From NCBI GenBank assembly GCA_022497145.1, contig MU385855.1, positions 620,001 to 684,000 of the forward strand: a DNA stretch of 64,000 bases, read 5' to 3'. Source of the DNA: Rostrohypoxylon terebratum (taxonomy: Eukaryota; Ascomycota; Sordariomycetes; Xylariales; Hypoxylaceae). Positions within the stretch are counted from its first letter, which is position 1. Each line of letters begins with the position of its first letter. This document shows positions 46,975 to 59,600 of the stretch, piece after piece. The translations under genes were made by a program, and so were the position numbers. The notes below the pieces were generated by a model. It saw nothing but the letters and a program-made list of their open reading frames with translations, was not told where the DNA came from and searched no databases.

Positions 46975-49900
46975 ATGGCTTCAGATTTGAGCCAGATCGC
47001 CCAGCTGTTGGATGCGACCCTCGATCCTATCAAGCACAAAAAAGGTACGTGAGAGCTCCATCGCAGCCCCACCTTGCTGTGGAAGTTGCTGTGGTTGTGG
47101 TTGTGGTTGTGAATATGATTTTGATATTGTTGATGTTGTTTGACGTTGTTTGACGTTGTTAAACCATTCTTAAATACCCGCAAACGACCATGTCCTGGGA
47201 ATTTTATAAGCTAACTCTGAATTGTAGCCGAGGCCGCACTCAAGCTTGAGGAAAAGAAGCCGCAATTCTCTCTACAGCTCCTCAAAATTGTTGCAACTGA
47301 GAACCTCGAAGCAAAGATCCGGCTTTCAGGTGCACTCTGCTTCAAAAATTTTATCCGGCATAACTATGTTGTACGTTCCTTTCCTTTCCTTTCCTACACC
47401 TTACCTGATTCAACTAAGATATGTTATCCTAATCTGTTATATTGCATAGGACGAAGATCGAAACTACAAACTGCCCATCGACGAGGTCAACACGATAAAG
47501 CAAGAACTTATTGGGCTAATGATCGCCTGCCCCGCCACTATCCAAACGCAACTGGGAGAAGCTATTAGCATAATCGCTGACTCTGATTTTTGGGACCGAT
47601 GGGACACGCTCGTTGCCGACCTTGTCTCCCGATTCTCGCCTGACGATTTTAAGGTCAACAATGGCGTCCTAGAAGTCGCACATTCTATCTTCGCTAGATG
47701 GCGACCCCTCTACCGCTCCGATGACCTGTATACCGAGATCAACCACGTACTCAATACCTTCGCCCTGCCATTCCTCAACCTTCTAAGCGTAAGTCAACTC
47801 GGATCACTAGGTGTTCAGCCTCTTCTGCGTTATGTAAAACTAATATTAGTGTAGGCTACGGATCAGCAGATTACTACCCACGCCAACGACAAGGTGGCCT
47901 TGAAGAACTATTTCGACACATTAAGTCTGCTAATAAAAGTGTTCTACGACCTTTCTTGCCAGGACATGCCACCTCAGTTCGAATCCAACTTGGAGCATAT
48001 CTCGACCCTGCTCCACAAATACTTGACGTACGAGAACCCGCTTTTAGCGACTGACGACGATTCGGAAGCCGGTATCGTCGAGATCGTTAAAGCTGACATT
48101 TGCGAGGTTTTACAGCTCTACGTGACCAAGTTCGACGATGATTTTGGTCGATACACACAAGTATTCATTGGTAGTGCGTGGAATCTACTCTCGGCCATCG
48201 GCCCGGAGACTAAGTATGACAACCTCGTCAGCAAGGCGTTGCACTTCCTGACAGCAATCGCCGCCTCTCCAACGCACTCCTCTGCATTCAACGATGAGAA
48301 TGTTCTAAACCAGGTCTCAGAGAAGGTGATTCTACCTAACGTTGCCCTTAGAGAAGCCGATATCGAATTGTTCGAGGATGAGCCCATCGAGTTTATCCGA
48401 CGTGATCTCGAAGGATCGGATACGGATTCTCGACGAAGAGCAGCCACGGACTTCTTGAAACAGCTTCAGAGTAATTTCGAAGCATTAGTTACCAGCGTCG
48501 CGGGAAGGTATATTAACCACTATCTAGAGCAAGGCAAGACGAACTGGAAGGACAAGGACACAGCCATTTCTCTATTCCTTGCAGTCGCCGCCAAAGGTGC
48601 CGTGACCGCGGCGCATGGCGTCCGAACAGTGAATTCTCAGGTCAACGTAGTCGATTTCTTCCAACAGCACATTGCAAATGATCTGATTGCGGCAGATGCC
48701 GAACCAATCTCGAAGGTCGATGCTATCAAGTATCTATACACCTTCCGAAGTCAATTATCGAAAGAGCAATGGCAAATGGCATTCCAACCCCTGGTCCAAA
48801 ATTTAGGCTCGGAGAACTACGTTGTCTACACCTACGCCGCTATTTGCGTAGAGAGACTCTTATTCTTGACCGACGACTCCGGTGTACGCTTTTTCGGTAG
48901 AGCTGATATTGAGCCTGTGGCGAAAGATCTCCTGGACCACCTCTTTAAACTGGTGGAAAAGGAGAACTCGCCGGCAAAATTACAAGAGAACGAGTTCCTC
49001 ATGCGCTGTATTATGCGAGTGCTGATTGTTATGAACACTGGCGTTGGTAACTTCGCTGATATGGTCCTTGATCACTTGGTAGCGATTACAAACATCATCA
49101 AGACCAACCCGAGCAACCCGCGCTTCTACTACTACCATTTTGAAGCTTTGGGCGCCATTGTAACGTATGATTCTTCATTCATCCACCATTGATTCATTTG
49201 GAACAAACTAACGGAGATGCAGGTATGGCTCATCCGCCGGAACGGCAAAGCTCGAGGGTCGCCTATGGGAACCCTTCAACCAAATAATCGCGGAGGATGT
49301 GAATGGTAAGTACATTTTTCTCTCCCACAAAGGCACAGTGCACTGACATTTTACTTAAGAGTTCATTCCATACATATTCCAGATATTAGCGAAGCTGTTA
49401 GAGCTGGAGCCATCTGGGGCCCTTTCCAGCAATTTCCAAGCACTAGTGCCTCCCTTGATGATGCCAACGCTTTGGGAAACGAGAGGAAATATCCCTGCTC
49501 TTACACGATTACTAGCCGCAATAATACCCAGAGCGGCTAACTCTATTGTTGCGGAGAACCAGGTCCAGCCTATTCTTGGTATCTTCCAAAACCTCCTTCG
49601 CATCAAGAAGACGGAGCAGAACGCGTTCGACCTACTAGAATCCATCGTTCTATCGATCCCCAGAAACGCGCTTGAGCCCTATTTCAAGGAAATCCTATCT
49701 CTCCTCTTCACGAAGCTCCAGTCCTCTCCATCCGATTCGTTCAAGTTACGATTTGTGCGATTTTATCACCTGGTATCGGCCAGAGTAGACGCCGGTCTAG
49801 GTACGGATTTCTTCGTCAGCCAGGTAGACCTGGTCCAGAACAACCTTTTCGTCCAGATCTACTTGGGTATCGTTCTTCCGAACTCGGATTTATTGAACCG

Positions 49901-50291
49901 CCCAGTAGACCGCAAGCTTGCCGTCATATCCTTCGCCAAATCGATGGGAGACAGCGCCGCTTTCGCCCAGCGTTACCAGAAGGGATGGAGGTTCACATGC
50001 GAGGCCATGCTGAAGTTGCTGCTGAACGCACCGAAGGTAGCGACTGGTACCGGTGATGATGTGGTCAACGAGGCAGACGTAGACGATATTGGATTTGGCC
50101 TTGGTTTTACCGCCTTAAACACGTGCAAGAAGTCTATTATAGATGTTTATCCCGAGATTCAAGACGTCAAGGTTTGGGTTCGCCAGTATCTCACCGATGC
50201 CAACGCTCGGCACAGCGGAGCCATCGCGAAGTACATCATGGAGAGACTCTCGGATGAGGGTAAAGCGGCTATGGCGATCTACGTGGGTTAA
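46975..50291 (+). CDS. cse1: Importin-alpha re-exporter Cse1 (exportin-2/CAS)
   Basis: Six exons, 46975..47044, 47228..47370, 47450..47788, 47855..49164, 49223..49305 and 49360..50291, encode 958 aa, close to yeast Cse1 (960). Cse1 carries importin-alpha out of the nucleus together with Ran-GTP. The start MASDLSQIAQLLDATLDPIK leads into the importin-beta N-terminal domain (FSLQLLKIVATENLEAKIRL, CFKNFIRHNYV|DEDRNYKLP). The Cse1 body follows (ANDKVALKNYFDTLSLLIKV, FYDLSCQDMPPQFE), then the C-terminal CAS domain (SSAGTAKLEGRLWEPFNQII, PLMMPTLWETRGNIPALTRL). Introns are 183, 79, 66, 58 and 54 bp. The first is long and holds a TTGTGG/TTGTTTGACG repeat tract; the second holds TTTCC repeats. Intron 4 splits a Thr codon so that IVT|YGSSAGTAK is rebuilt. 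The ATG is the first in a good context (catcATGG). Confidence 0.95.
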
Positions 50292-51934
50292 GCTTGGGGA
50301 ACTGGTGTTAGGTAAGCAGAAAATTCGCGGCATGATCACTTGGTGGATGACCAGGTAAGACGAAATGTCTCTTTGTCGACGGTTTATTTTCAGAGACCTC
50401 AATTGTAGGCTATGTGGTGGCAAGGTGTGATATGCAAGGTGTGATATGCAAAAAAGGCTTGCGGTCGCCATGAGTAGATAGCCATTGCGAAACAACAGTT
50501 GAAGAATATGAAAAGGCTGGTATTCTGTGATTGAACAGTTTGACGAAATGTGCGATTTATTGACCCGACTACTTCTCTCCCTACCAGTTCGTATGTGCTA
50601 TGTCTTGTGACATGGTCACTAAGGACATCGAAGGTCGAGCACAAAAGTTGACTAACATTGTCCTACGATGAGGTTTCCCCCCGATAAGGTTTATATGGCG
50701 AGCAATGCCTCAAAAGCCAGATTCATAAAGTTCAAAAATTGCGAAGCTCTGAGCTGCTTTCGGTTTTATTGGCTATTTCCCAGGTAACACAGTCACCTAG
50801 TAACCTCCGGACATGACAACCTAGTCCGGGGTAATCACCACTCAAATACCAAGGGTCTGCATCTGTACGTGCGGCCGACATCCATGGACACTTATAGCTT
50901 ATTAAGTATCTTCTAGATTGTTTCAAAATAATAGGTACCTATCTGTGTAAGGGCTTTGTCATATCCATATCAATATGACGTATCATCTATCCGTAATCTG
51001 CTCTTCAACACCGGAATCTGGATGCCTGTGTGTGACCATGACGAGATAACGACATTCATAGGGATAACCAAGACGACGGCACAAATCAAGTTGACGTAAT
51101 CGGGTAGCGGACGGGGCTTTACCTGCCGTCAATGCATGAAATGTTGTTCGTAAGACCGTCAGCACGATTTAATAGCGCATGCGATAATCTGATCTCTGAT
51201 CTGACATCGAAGGAAAACTTCGAAGATAGAAGCCTGATATGGCAAAGGAAGGAGTAAAGAGCCCTGGTGATTCGGCACTTGGAGAGTAATTGCCGCGAAG
51301 CATTATATTGCTTCGGAGAGTCGCTCATCGGGGTCCCATCTCATCCCCTACATATCCCCGCCTTCCGCATCGCTGACAAAGTAGGAACTCCTCGGTCCCG
51401 GTGAGACAAGTCTCAGCTTCTCTATCCAGTCCAACACGGACATTTCACCCAATCAGAGTTCGCTAGTGGGATCCTTGGTAATCAATCATGTAGAGAAAGA
51501 TCGACCCGGATCGACCTGTCAGAAGTTGCAACCAACAAAATCACCGACTCTCCGCCTTCCAAGGAAAGACAGTCGTCGCAATCGACCATGACTTCTTCAT
51601 AGCTAGGATTCTCGGACCCCAACAACGGACTCGACAAGTCCGACAGGCGACCATGTCTCATTATTCAGATATTCCATCTGATACATCTGATGACACGGCA
51701 GTGCTGTGACGCTGCCCTACCATGTCGATTCCCAAATTTACTTAAGGACGGCTATGCCGTAATGGGAGGCACAACATCTGCGGAATCTAAGAGCTGCATC
51801 AAGCATTCAGACTTACGCGAATTCGGCCAAGAGGATTACTTTACCGATCATCTCTGCTTATTGGCGCATTAATCACGCTCTAACGATCTTAGACGGAATA
51901 GAAAACGTGAAGATATAAGAAAAAAGGGGGGAAG
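50292..51934. other. Intergenic region, no gene seen
   Basis: 1.6 kb between CSE1 and the FMN reductase. A CAAGGTGTGATATG direct repeat lies at about 50419-50448. No frame has protein features. Confidence 0.45.
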
Positions 51935-52679
51935 ATGGCTTCTAAATCAGTCGCTCTCATCACCATGAGCACCCGCGGCACCCGGGTCGGCCCCACGGTA
52001 TCCTCCTTCGTCGAGAAGATCGTCGAGAAGCCGTTATCGTCGGCCGGGATCACCATCGCGAACGTCGACCTGGTGAAGTTCAACCTCCCCGTCTACAACG
52101 AGCCCGTAGCGCCAGCCAGTACGTCCGCCCAATTAACCCAGTCCAACAGAGTCCGGTCAACTCGTATAATGGATATACTTGAGCATATGTGTGTGTGTGT
52201 GTGTGTCATGGATGTGTCTAACCAACGTACCAAAACTAGTGGTCCCCGAGAAAGCCCAGTTCAAATACGAGCACTCGCGCGCCTGGAGCGCCGAGATCAA
52301 GCAGTACGACGGCTACATCCTCGTGATCCCGGAGTACAACTACGGCGTCGCGGGGGGCACCAAGAACGCGATCGACTACCTCCTGAACGAGTGGAAGGGC
52401 AAGCCGGCCGCGATCGTCAGCTACGGGGTCCACGGGGGCGCCACGGCCTCCGAGCAAGTCCGCGGCGCGCTCAGCGGCATGGGGCTCCGCGTGGCCGAGA
52501 CCCGGCCCACGCTGACGTTTAGCCAGCCGGACGTCTTCAGTGCTATCGGCGGTAGGCTCGGTGACGCTACGCTGAAGGCGTGGGAGGCCGAGCAGACTGC
52601 GGCCATATTGAAAGCCGCCGAAGACTTGAAGGGCCTGCTACTGCAGCCCAACACCCCAGCCAATGCTCCCAAGCCTTGA
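51935..52679 (+). CDS. NADPH-dependent FMN reductase-like flavoprotein
   Basis: Two exons, 51935..52118 and 52240..52679, encode 207 aa. The protein has the flavodoxin-like fold of NAD(P)H-dependent FMN reductases. Visible parts are the first strand and phosphate loop (VALITMSTRGTRVGP), the flavin-binding signature VIPEYNYGVAGGTKNAIDYL, and KGKPAAIVSYGVHGGATASE. The 121-bp intron (gtacgt..actag) contains a TG microsatellite and its removal gives APAMVPEKAQFKYEHSRAW in frame. There is no signal peptide, so it is probably cytosolic. The natural electron acceptor cannot be told. Exon 2 is strongly GC-rich compared with its surroundings. Reading through the intron instead gives a low-complexity Arg-rich frame that is spurious. 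Confidence 0.92.
52188..52206. repeat. TG microsatellite in the FMN reductase intron
   Basis: An uninterrupted 19-base TG run lies inside the 121-bp intron, well clear of both splice sites. Confidence 0.9.
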
Positions 52680-53561
52680 GTGTCTAGTCTAGTTAGTTAG
52701 GTATGTAGAAGCAGGTTATCATCAAAGGTGTGGATATATTTGCCAGGAGTACTCTTTAGCACCTTTTCGAGATATCTCCTACATAGACGTGAACAGAACC
52801 ATTCACAAGTCACCTATTCTTGGATTGAAAACCCTCGTACGATTGTTGAGTACTCGCATGAGTGTAAAAATATGTGCATGACGTAAGTCATAAATTCGTC
52901 ATTCCCTACATTATAAACCTCTATTTCTATAAAGCAGATACCGAATACCCCTCATCCAATCTACTTCCTCTCCGCCTCACATAACGGAGCACAGGAGGGT
53001 CTCACCTGGCCTAGACATGGACAGGTGGACATCGTCATCGCTTTTTCGGATTTGTTGAGTCTTGCTTTTCATGTTTCCGGTTTTTGCTTTGTTCTTGTTT
53101 TGTTCTTGTTTTTCTGGTATCAATATACGGCAAAGTTTAGTACTGTATGGAGAGTGAATGGTGTTTTGATCTTGGTAGTACGGTCTGTGAACAATCGAGT
53201 AAGATTTATGATCGTCGATAGTTTTATATGGTTTTGATATGAAGCATCATACTTTGTTACGATGGCTCCTTTGATTCGAGGGGAAGTCCTTTGTACCTTG
53301 ACTGACTACATAATCTTTTGTTCATCTGATAAAAATATCTGTCTAATAGCCTGGTGGTTTCTTGTCATGCTTCATAACACTTCACTTCGACAAAGAATAG
53401 GAATTCATTGACCAATGGTATATTTAGGATCCTCTATAGGATTCTAGTCTGCTACATACGAGCGTGGCCGTCACGTGTGGTATTCATTGTCCCGTAAATA
53501 TCCCCTCATTTGCGTGATTCGTCACCTCGTAACTTTTCGGTCCCAGCCATATCGCGCTAGT
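52680..53561. other. Convergent 3' intergenic region
   Basis: About 880 bp between the FMN reductase stop and the eEF1B-gamma stop. T-rich near 53040-53115. No gene seen. Confidence 0.45.
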
Positions 53562-55154
53562 TTATTTGAAGACCTTTCCAGCGGAGTGCTTGTATTCCTT
53601 ACCGTTGTGGACAACGGGCTTGTCCCATGTCCACATGGACTGGACAAAGGCCTTGTCCTCCTCCTTAGTGGGGTCCAGCTTGGTGAACTCGTAGCTCTCA
53701 TAGTCGGGAGCTACGTCAAAGACGGGGACGTAGTCATCGCCACGGATGACAAAGGCACCCTCGATGACCGAGTCGTTGTCCTCGCCATATACGGAGGCGC
53801 AACCGAACAAGAACTTGCGAGAACCCTCGAGACGGGTGTTGAAACCGCCAATAAGGTTGTTGGACATGAAAGTTAGGGTCAACTCATCGTTGTACTTGTA
53901 CTTGACTCTCCAGATAGAGTAGTCGGTGAAGGGGACATTCTCGAAGAACCACTTGATGGAGACATCCTCGTCGTGGTTAGAGTAGTATCGCTTCCACTCA
54001 TCAAGAGGGAACTCGGATCGTGGTAGCAGATCGAGAGGGTGCTTGGGCTTAGGAGCCTCCTCCTCGGCAACGGGCTGTGGGGCGGCCTTGGGAGCAGGAG
54101 CGGGCTTAGGTTGCTTAGGTTGCTCAGGCTTCTTGGGGGCGACGTTGGTCAACTTGGGGGTGTCGAGAAGCTCGAAAGGCTTGGCGACGTCACTGTAGAT
54201 AGGCTGGTTGTAGACAGTCTCGTACCATCGAGTGACGTTGGGGTGCTCAGCACGCCACTTCTTGTCGTAGAAGAATTGGAAGCCGCGGGAAATGATGCTG
54301 GCGGCAAATAAATCAGCGAGGGTGATGCGCTCGCCAACTAGGTAGGTGTTGTGAAGAAGGTGCTCTTCTACAACATCGACAACCTTAGCAGCGCTCCTGG
54401 CTGCCTCGTCGACGTTCTTCTTGTTGTACTGGTCCCAGCCGAGGAGAGGGCGGTACCAAGCACCGAGCTTAGGGAGAACCTCGGTGTTGAAGAATGACAA
54501 CCACTTCAGGATAGAGGCGTAGCTATCAGTGATATTAGTAACGCGATTCTCGACGAAGTATTGAACTTGAACTTGAACTCACTCTTGCTTAGTCTTGCCG
54601 AGGAGGGTGGTCTTCTCGTTCTGGGAGGTGACTAATGATGAAATGTTAGCAGATTCCCACACCATGTTCATCAAGCAAATGGATAGATTGATAAGCGATA
54701 AATCAGAAATTAGAACCATGATCAACAGGAATGTTTCAGATAGGGATAACTGTTAGAATAATGTCTAGGTCATCATATAGAGACGCATTTGGTGATGCTA
54801 TTTATAACGAAATTGGAATATGGGGGAAACCACGTACTGTAGATGGCGATAGCCATGCACTCGGTCAGGACGTACCCATCGCTGCCGACGAAGGCGGGAA
54901 CCTTGCTAAGAGGGTTCACCTTAAGGAACTCGGGGGTAGGATTGGCTGTGTCAACCTCGACGATGTCTAGGTCCAACCCGTTGGCCTTCGCAACCGCAAG
55001 GATAGCGGTGGTGCGGGGATTTTGCTACGTGAAAGAAAAGTCATGTCAGCTTTTTGAATAAAAAAAACCAATAATGTATAGTGCAAAACGATATAGAGAA
55101 AGTTTCAGCGATTCAGTCACTCACCTCCTTGGTGTAGATCTTTCCGAACGCCAT
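53562..55154 (-). CDS. Translation elongation factor 1B gamma (eEF1B-gamma)
   Basis: Four exons on the minus strand (55154..55125, 55024..54838, 54631..54583, 54522..53562) encode 408 aa. eEF1B-gamma anchors the nucleotide-exchange complex for eEF1A. Domain order is GST N-terminal (MAFGKIYTKE|QNPRTTAILAVAKANG; NPLSKVPAFVGSDGYVLTE), GST C-terminal (KQDYASILKWLSFFNTEVLP; YLVGERITLADLFAASII), a Lys/Pro/Ala-rich linker (KPEQPKQPKPAPAPKAAPQP), and the conserved EF1G domain (LPRSEFPLDEWKRYYSNHDE; WFFENVPFTDYSIW; FMSNNLIGGFNTRLEGSRKF), ending HSAGKVFK. Introns are 100, 206 and 60 bp. The front-loaded, rather long introns fit a highly expressed gene. The leader just before the ATG is a CT-rich tract (CTCTCCCACCTCTCCCACCT). 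It diverges from MRPS9 across 459 bp. Confidence 0.95.
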
Positions 55155-55613
55155 GATTTGCTCTGGGAGTTGGAGGTGGGAGAGGTGGGAGAGAAAAGAG
55201 GAATAAGTTTTGAGAAAGATTTCAAGATTGAACTTGACTCCCGGGAATTTTTTTTTTATCAACACGCAAATGAGGGAGGCGGGGCAATTGCGCTCGGTGC
55301 TTGTGGCTCAATTCAAGCAATCAGGCACTGACTTACCCCACTTATTAAGGTCTAGTCGAAACCCGAACCACAATCCACCACCTTCCATTTAGCAATTTTG
55401 TAGCAGCTGATTTTGTACCTAGTAGGGTCTCGGTAATCGGAAGATCTAATCTACCGGTCAATTGAATTTTGGTGGACTCTGCAAAAGTGCCCAGTGCTCC
55501 GAACATTGAAGTTCTGATCTTCGATTGAATACTAAGTTGTATTGGTCGCCGACGACGGAGCAGCTCAGCAGATTGGTCCCTTACGAGGTCATGAATCAGA
55601 TGCAATCTATACA
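55155..55613. promoter_or_regulatory. Bidirectional promoter region eEF1B-gamma / MRPS9
   Basis: 459 bp between two divergent translation genes. A CT tract lies on the eEF1B-gamma side and a poly-T run at about 55249-55257. No further ORF is supported. Confidence 0.55.
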
Positions 55614-56628
55614 ATGTCTTCTCTGAGATATGGCTTTCGCTGTCTTAGAGATCTCCGGCCGGTTGTTACCCGACAATCGCATTCTATAAGAGTCGCTGCC
55701 AGCTCGAAATCGCGCCGAACGTATGCGACGACTACAGAGGACCGAATTAACGGCACGGATCAATTAGAACGATTAATGCTAGGTGCCACCGAAACTGATG
55801 ATCTATCAAAGCTGAACTCAGACACTATGCAAATAGCTTACCGGCGTCCCGTGCCAGTCTCGCCATCCTACTTCACCCGACAAGCAAAGTTTATCGACAG
55901 CTTCGTCTTAATCCAAGATCTTGCACAGAAATATGGACGTCTTCCGACCGCACCTCCAAATCAAACTGAGCCGATAGCGTGGAAAACGAAGGAACAGTAT
56001 CGACTGTCAATCGGCGAAACAATAAAGGCAAGAGATTTCGCGATCTGTCTTAGACTGGCCAAGAAATTAAGTCAGATTCACCCTGATTTAATGCCCGAAG
56101 AGGTCATCGAGGGTATCAAGCCGTTCAAGCGTGATATCAACTCGTTTCTCAACAAAGCAAAGCAAATTCCAGTCGATAAGTTTGGCAGGTCACACGGCGT
56201 CGGCAGGCGGAAATCTTCTGTCGCAAGGGTCTGGCTTGTAGAGGGAACAGGAGAGGTCCTTATCAATGGTAAGACCATCAGTGATGCGTTTGGTAGGATT
56301 CACGACCGAGAAAGTGCACTCTGGGGACTGAAAACAATGGAAAGAATGGACAAGTACAATGTCTGGGCTCTTGTAGAAGGTGGTGGAACCACTGGACAAG
56401 CTGAAGCACTTGCGATGGCTATTGCCAAGGCCTTGGTCATCCAAGAGCCGGCGCTGAAGACGTCCCTCAGAAAAGGTAAGTCGGGCTGTTGATTCCACAG
56501 ATCTTAGGTTGCATTTTTCTAACACGGTTCATTTAGCTGGCTGCCTCACCCGTGATCACAGAAGGGTTGAGAGGAAGAAGCCCGGTCATGTCAAGGCGAG
56601 GAAGAAGCCCACATGGGTCAAGAGATAG
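55614..56628 (+). CDS. mrps9: Mitochondrial small-subunit ribosomal protein uS9m
   Basis: Two exons, 55614..56475 and 56537..56628, encode 317 aa. It is a component of the mitochondrial 30S subunit. The start MSSLRYGFRCLRDLRPVVTR is a typical basic presequence; the in-frame ATG 72 nt upstream lacks such character. A fungal-specific extension precedes the S9 domain, which begins near residue 190 (GRSHGVGRRKSSVARVWLVE, GEVLINGKTISDAFGRIHDR, GGGTTGQAEALAMAIAKALV). The 61-bp intron splits an Ala codon and joins LRK|AGCLTRDHRRVERKKPGHVK. The C-terminus ends in KARKKPTWVKR, the highly conserved basic S9 tail that contacts the decoding region of rRNA. Missing the intron would truncate this tail. Confidence 0.95.
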
Positions 56629-59600
56629 AACGATACATATGCGAGATCTTGCGATGAGATCGGCGAGCCGGTGTTCTATGCAGTCTTCGGGGAGCCCAAC
56701 ACCATCGAAGTTAATGGCGACGTCCACGACGACTTTGTGGACCACCATATTAACTGCGCAGCAGATCATGTGTATAGGAATTATGTATCATTGTGTACCT
56801 GCTTCGTGTTCTGGGATGCACACAGGATGCCAATAGTGAAGTCCGACATTGGATTTACCAACAATGTTCCACGTTGCTCGCACCATGGATTGACGTTGAT
56901 TTAGTCGCGACATAAATGAATTGCCAATCTGGACTCCCCTGGGTCTATCTAGCCCCACCAATCAGAACGAACAAGCAGAGAAACAAGCTACCTAGGCACG
57001 GATCGATCAACCGGAGATCTGGATTGTATTGTATCATGTATGACAGGCGACCGTAGGACTGCACGACGCGAAATAATCAGCCCAATGCCGTGTCTCCACG
57101 CTCTACTACACCGCAAGGGCAAGTCAATCCGACCGCAAACCCCTAGATAGATAAACCAGCCTTAAAAATAGACCCCAACACGAAACTATGCGATAGCCCT
57201 ACTATCTAGGGCCTAGAAGGGTGAAGATAGGCGGCATAATTGACATTATTGAAAAGGGGGAACCTATCAGACCAAGCATAAACATTCCAGCTACGTACTA
57301 GAAACGAGGAGCGAGGCCCAATGCCTGTTATCGACTAGCTTAAGACTACGGCGGATGTAGAATCCTTCTAGAAAGAATATACCGATTTGGGGAATCCCCT
57401 TTGAAGAAGCGAACACTTGAGCAATTTTACCAGCACACTTCAATGATAGCCGTTGCCCACCAGGGAAGGGAGAACAAAACCGCGGATGTTTTCCTCCTAG
57501 GACAACAAGTAGGTACTCACCGCCTCTGTCCATTTGAATTATAGGGAAATGGACTAACGTTGTGTACTGGAATTATTGGTCTCTTTGCCTACGTATGTAG
57601 TAGTATCTGCGGCCGGTCAGGTAAGCATTGACTAAACTTTCAAGGTTGTTGGACGAAGTCACGGGTGGGAGGACGGTGGACAGAGTATACACACCTAAGA
57701 CACGGATTAAATTCCAATTACCGCGGAACTTCTACCTGATCGACTTAATTGATCCCGGGGTGACAAGTGTAACACATCTTCGTCGACCACATCGTTAGGG
57801 ATTTGGCCAAGGCCGAATAGTGAATCATCGTGACCTGACTTTGGCCATGAACCAATACGAGGCGTGGTGTTTCTAGACAAGCTACATCCGACGGCTGTCG
57901 AGAAACCGGTGCAAGCCTCACCAAACCCGGATGAGGCTGAGAGTAACAACCCGCACAGCAGTCAATACTGTAACATTAGGTAGATACTCAATCTTGTAGA
58001 TCTTTCCCTTTCGGAAGCCCTATAGTATACGTGCATGATTGTGTCGCGCAATTTGGCCTTTCCTCTGGAGAGCTTTCGCAACCGGGTTAAGGAAGAAAGC
58101 CTAGACCTAGACCTTAGCCGAACTAGCTAGGTTGATAACCTTGGAAATCTAGTCATAACATAGAAGTCCAGTCTAGGAAAGCCGGTACAGCATCCAGCAA
58201 ATTGTCCAGTCGGAGACTCACCCAGCAAGTATGAAATATGCACACTAGTACACTGTACACAAGGATCGGTATCACCGATGTTCGAGGAGCTGCATACGCC
58301 CCCCACGAGAGGTGCCTGATACTTGCTGTCGCTTCTTATGGGTTTAAGGGTTGGGAACTTGGCAAGGGGCTACTTGGCGCAAGCAAGTCGTGACAAGCGA
58401 TGCCAATCCATAACAAAGCTACTGCATAGTAGACTTGCTGGGCGAACCAAGCTCGCGTGGATCTGTCAGTGCACAATTTCTATTTATTCCTCGAATCTCG
58501 GGGACCTGCGCTAGTTAAGCAAGCCCATAAAAATGGTGTGATTTTTTCATGACGAACAAAACCAACCGGCGCCTATTACTGCATACTTAGTATTATTACT
58601 TAGCAGTAGGGGGTAGCGCTGGGCACTGGACACTGGGCACTGGGGGGGCACTGGGCACCTGGGCAGGACTGCTTACGTACATATATACCGCATATTAATC
58701 CTATCACCCGCCTTATATATCTCATGCGGGGGATACGTAACTCGCTCGCAAATATCCCGTACCTATCATCCTGCTGGCGATACACCGACCTTATAGATAC
58801 TTATATCAAATATCTTGGATCGCCCTGCGCATGCACGTGTACAAGAACGTGCCGATCAGCATACCGCCAAGGGCATTTCCAAATGGGTCGAACCCGGTTT
58901 GCCGAGAGCACGAGCCAAGACATCCGACTTGACCTCTTGAAGAATCGCCTGCAATCGGTCGTTGAGATCTTCATACATACCTACATACATAAGCGTATGG
59001 ATGGGGCTACGGTGGGAAAAAAAAATCTTGCCACTGAGGTAGCCATTAGGAAGTGCCAGCGCGGTGGCTTGCAGACAGATCTGAGAAAAAATTGACGATG
59101 GAACAACCCCGGTCGACTCCGGGTCGATGTCAGACGTACCCTTGTCGTTCTTTGACGACATCTCAACGCCTTGTCTCCAACATGGTTCAAGGATCTTATT
59201 TAGACGACCAAACATCCACCAGTTCTTATTAGAGGGTCCTCTCATGGTCTAATAGGTACGCGAAACTGCTGTACTCAGTCCTCAGTCGGTGAAGATGCGC
59301 ATGCTCCAAGAAAATGTACCTCCTGGATTTTAAGAATCCTTCTCAGAGGACCCTGTTCCAATTCGTATCTGGTTGAATATCGATAAGCTACCGGACGCTC
59401 AGATCATGTCATAAGGAGCATCACAAGCTAGTTCAGCGACTGATCGGGCATCAATCGGTCTGTCGACATCCTACGGCGTGTTCTCCAGGGCAGCAGGGCT
59501 ACCTGGGCTGCTAGGTAGGGGATGCGGGATGGGCCAATGTCGGCGCTAATCATTCAATTCTTCGATTCTTCAGTCAAGGCCACGAGAGCTAATTGTGTAC

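Noticed and set aside
51935..52522. 195-codon frame reading through the FMN reductase intron
   Set aside because: It leaves the flavoprotein frame after the exon 1 donor and becomes an Arg-rich low-complexity shadow of exon 2.
54632..54837. The 206-bp intron of eEF1B-gamma as another twin intron
   Set aside because: A normal donor and acceptor join it in frame; no second complete nested set of signals was needed.
58885..58900. GGGTTCGACCC on the minus strand, resembling a tRNA T-loop
   Set aside because: Flanking bases cannot form the T stem, and no D or anticodon arm or acceptor stem is present.
58856..59245. 129-codon minus-strand ORF
   Set aside because: The C-terminal half looks somewhat helical, but there is no family match, no clear promoter and no introns; kept only as a note.
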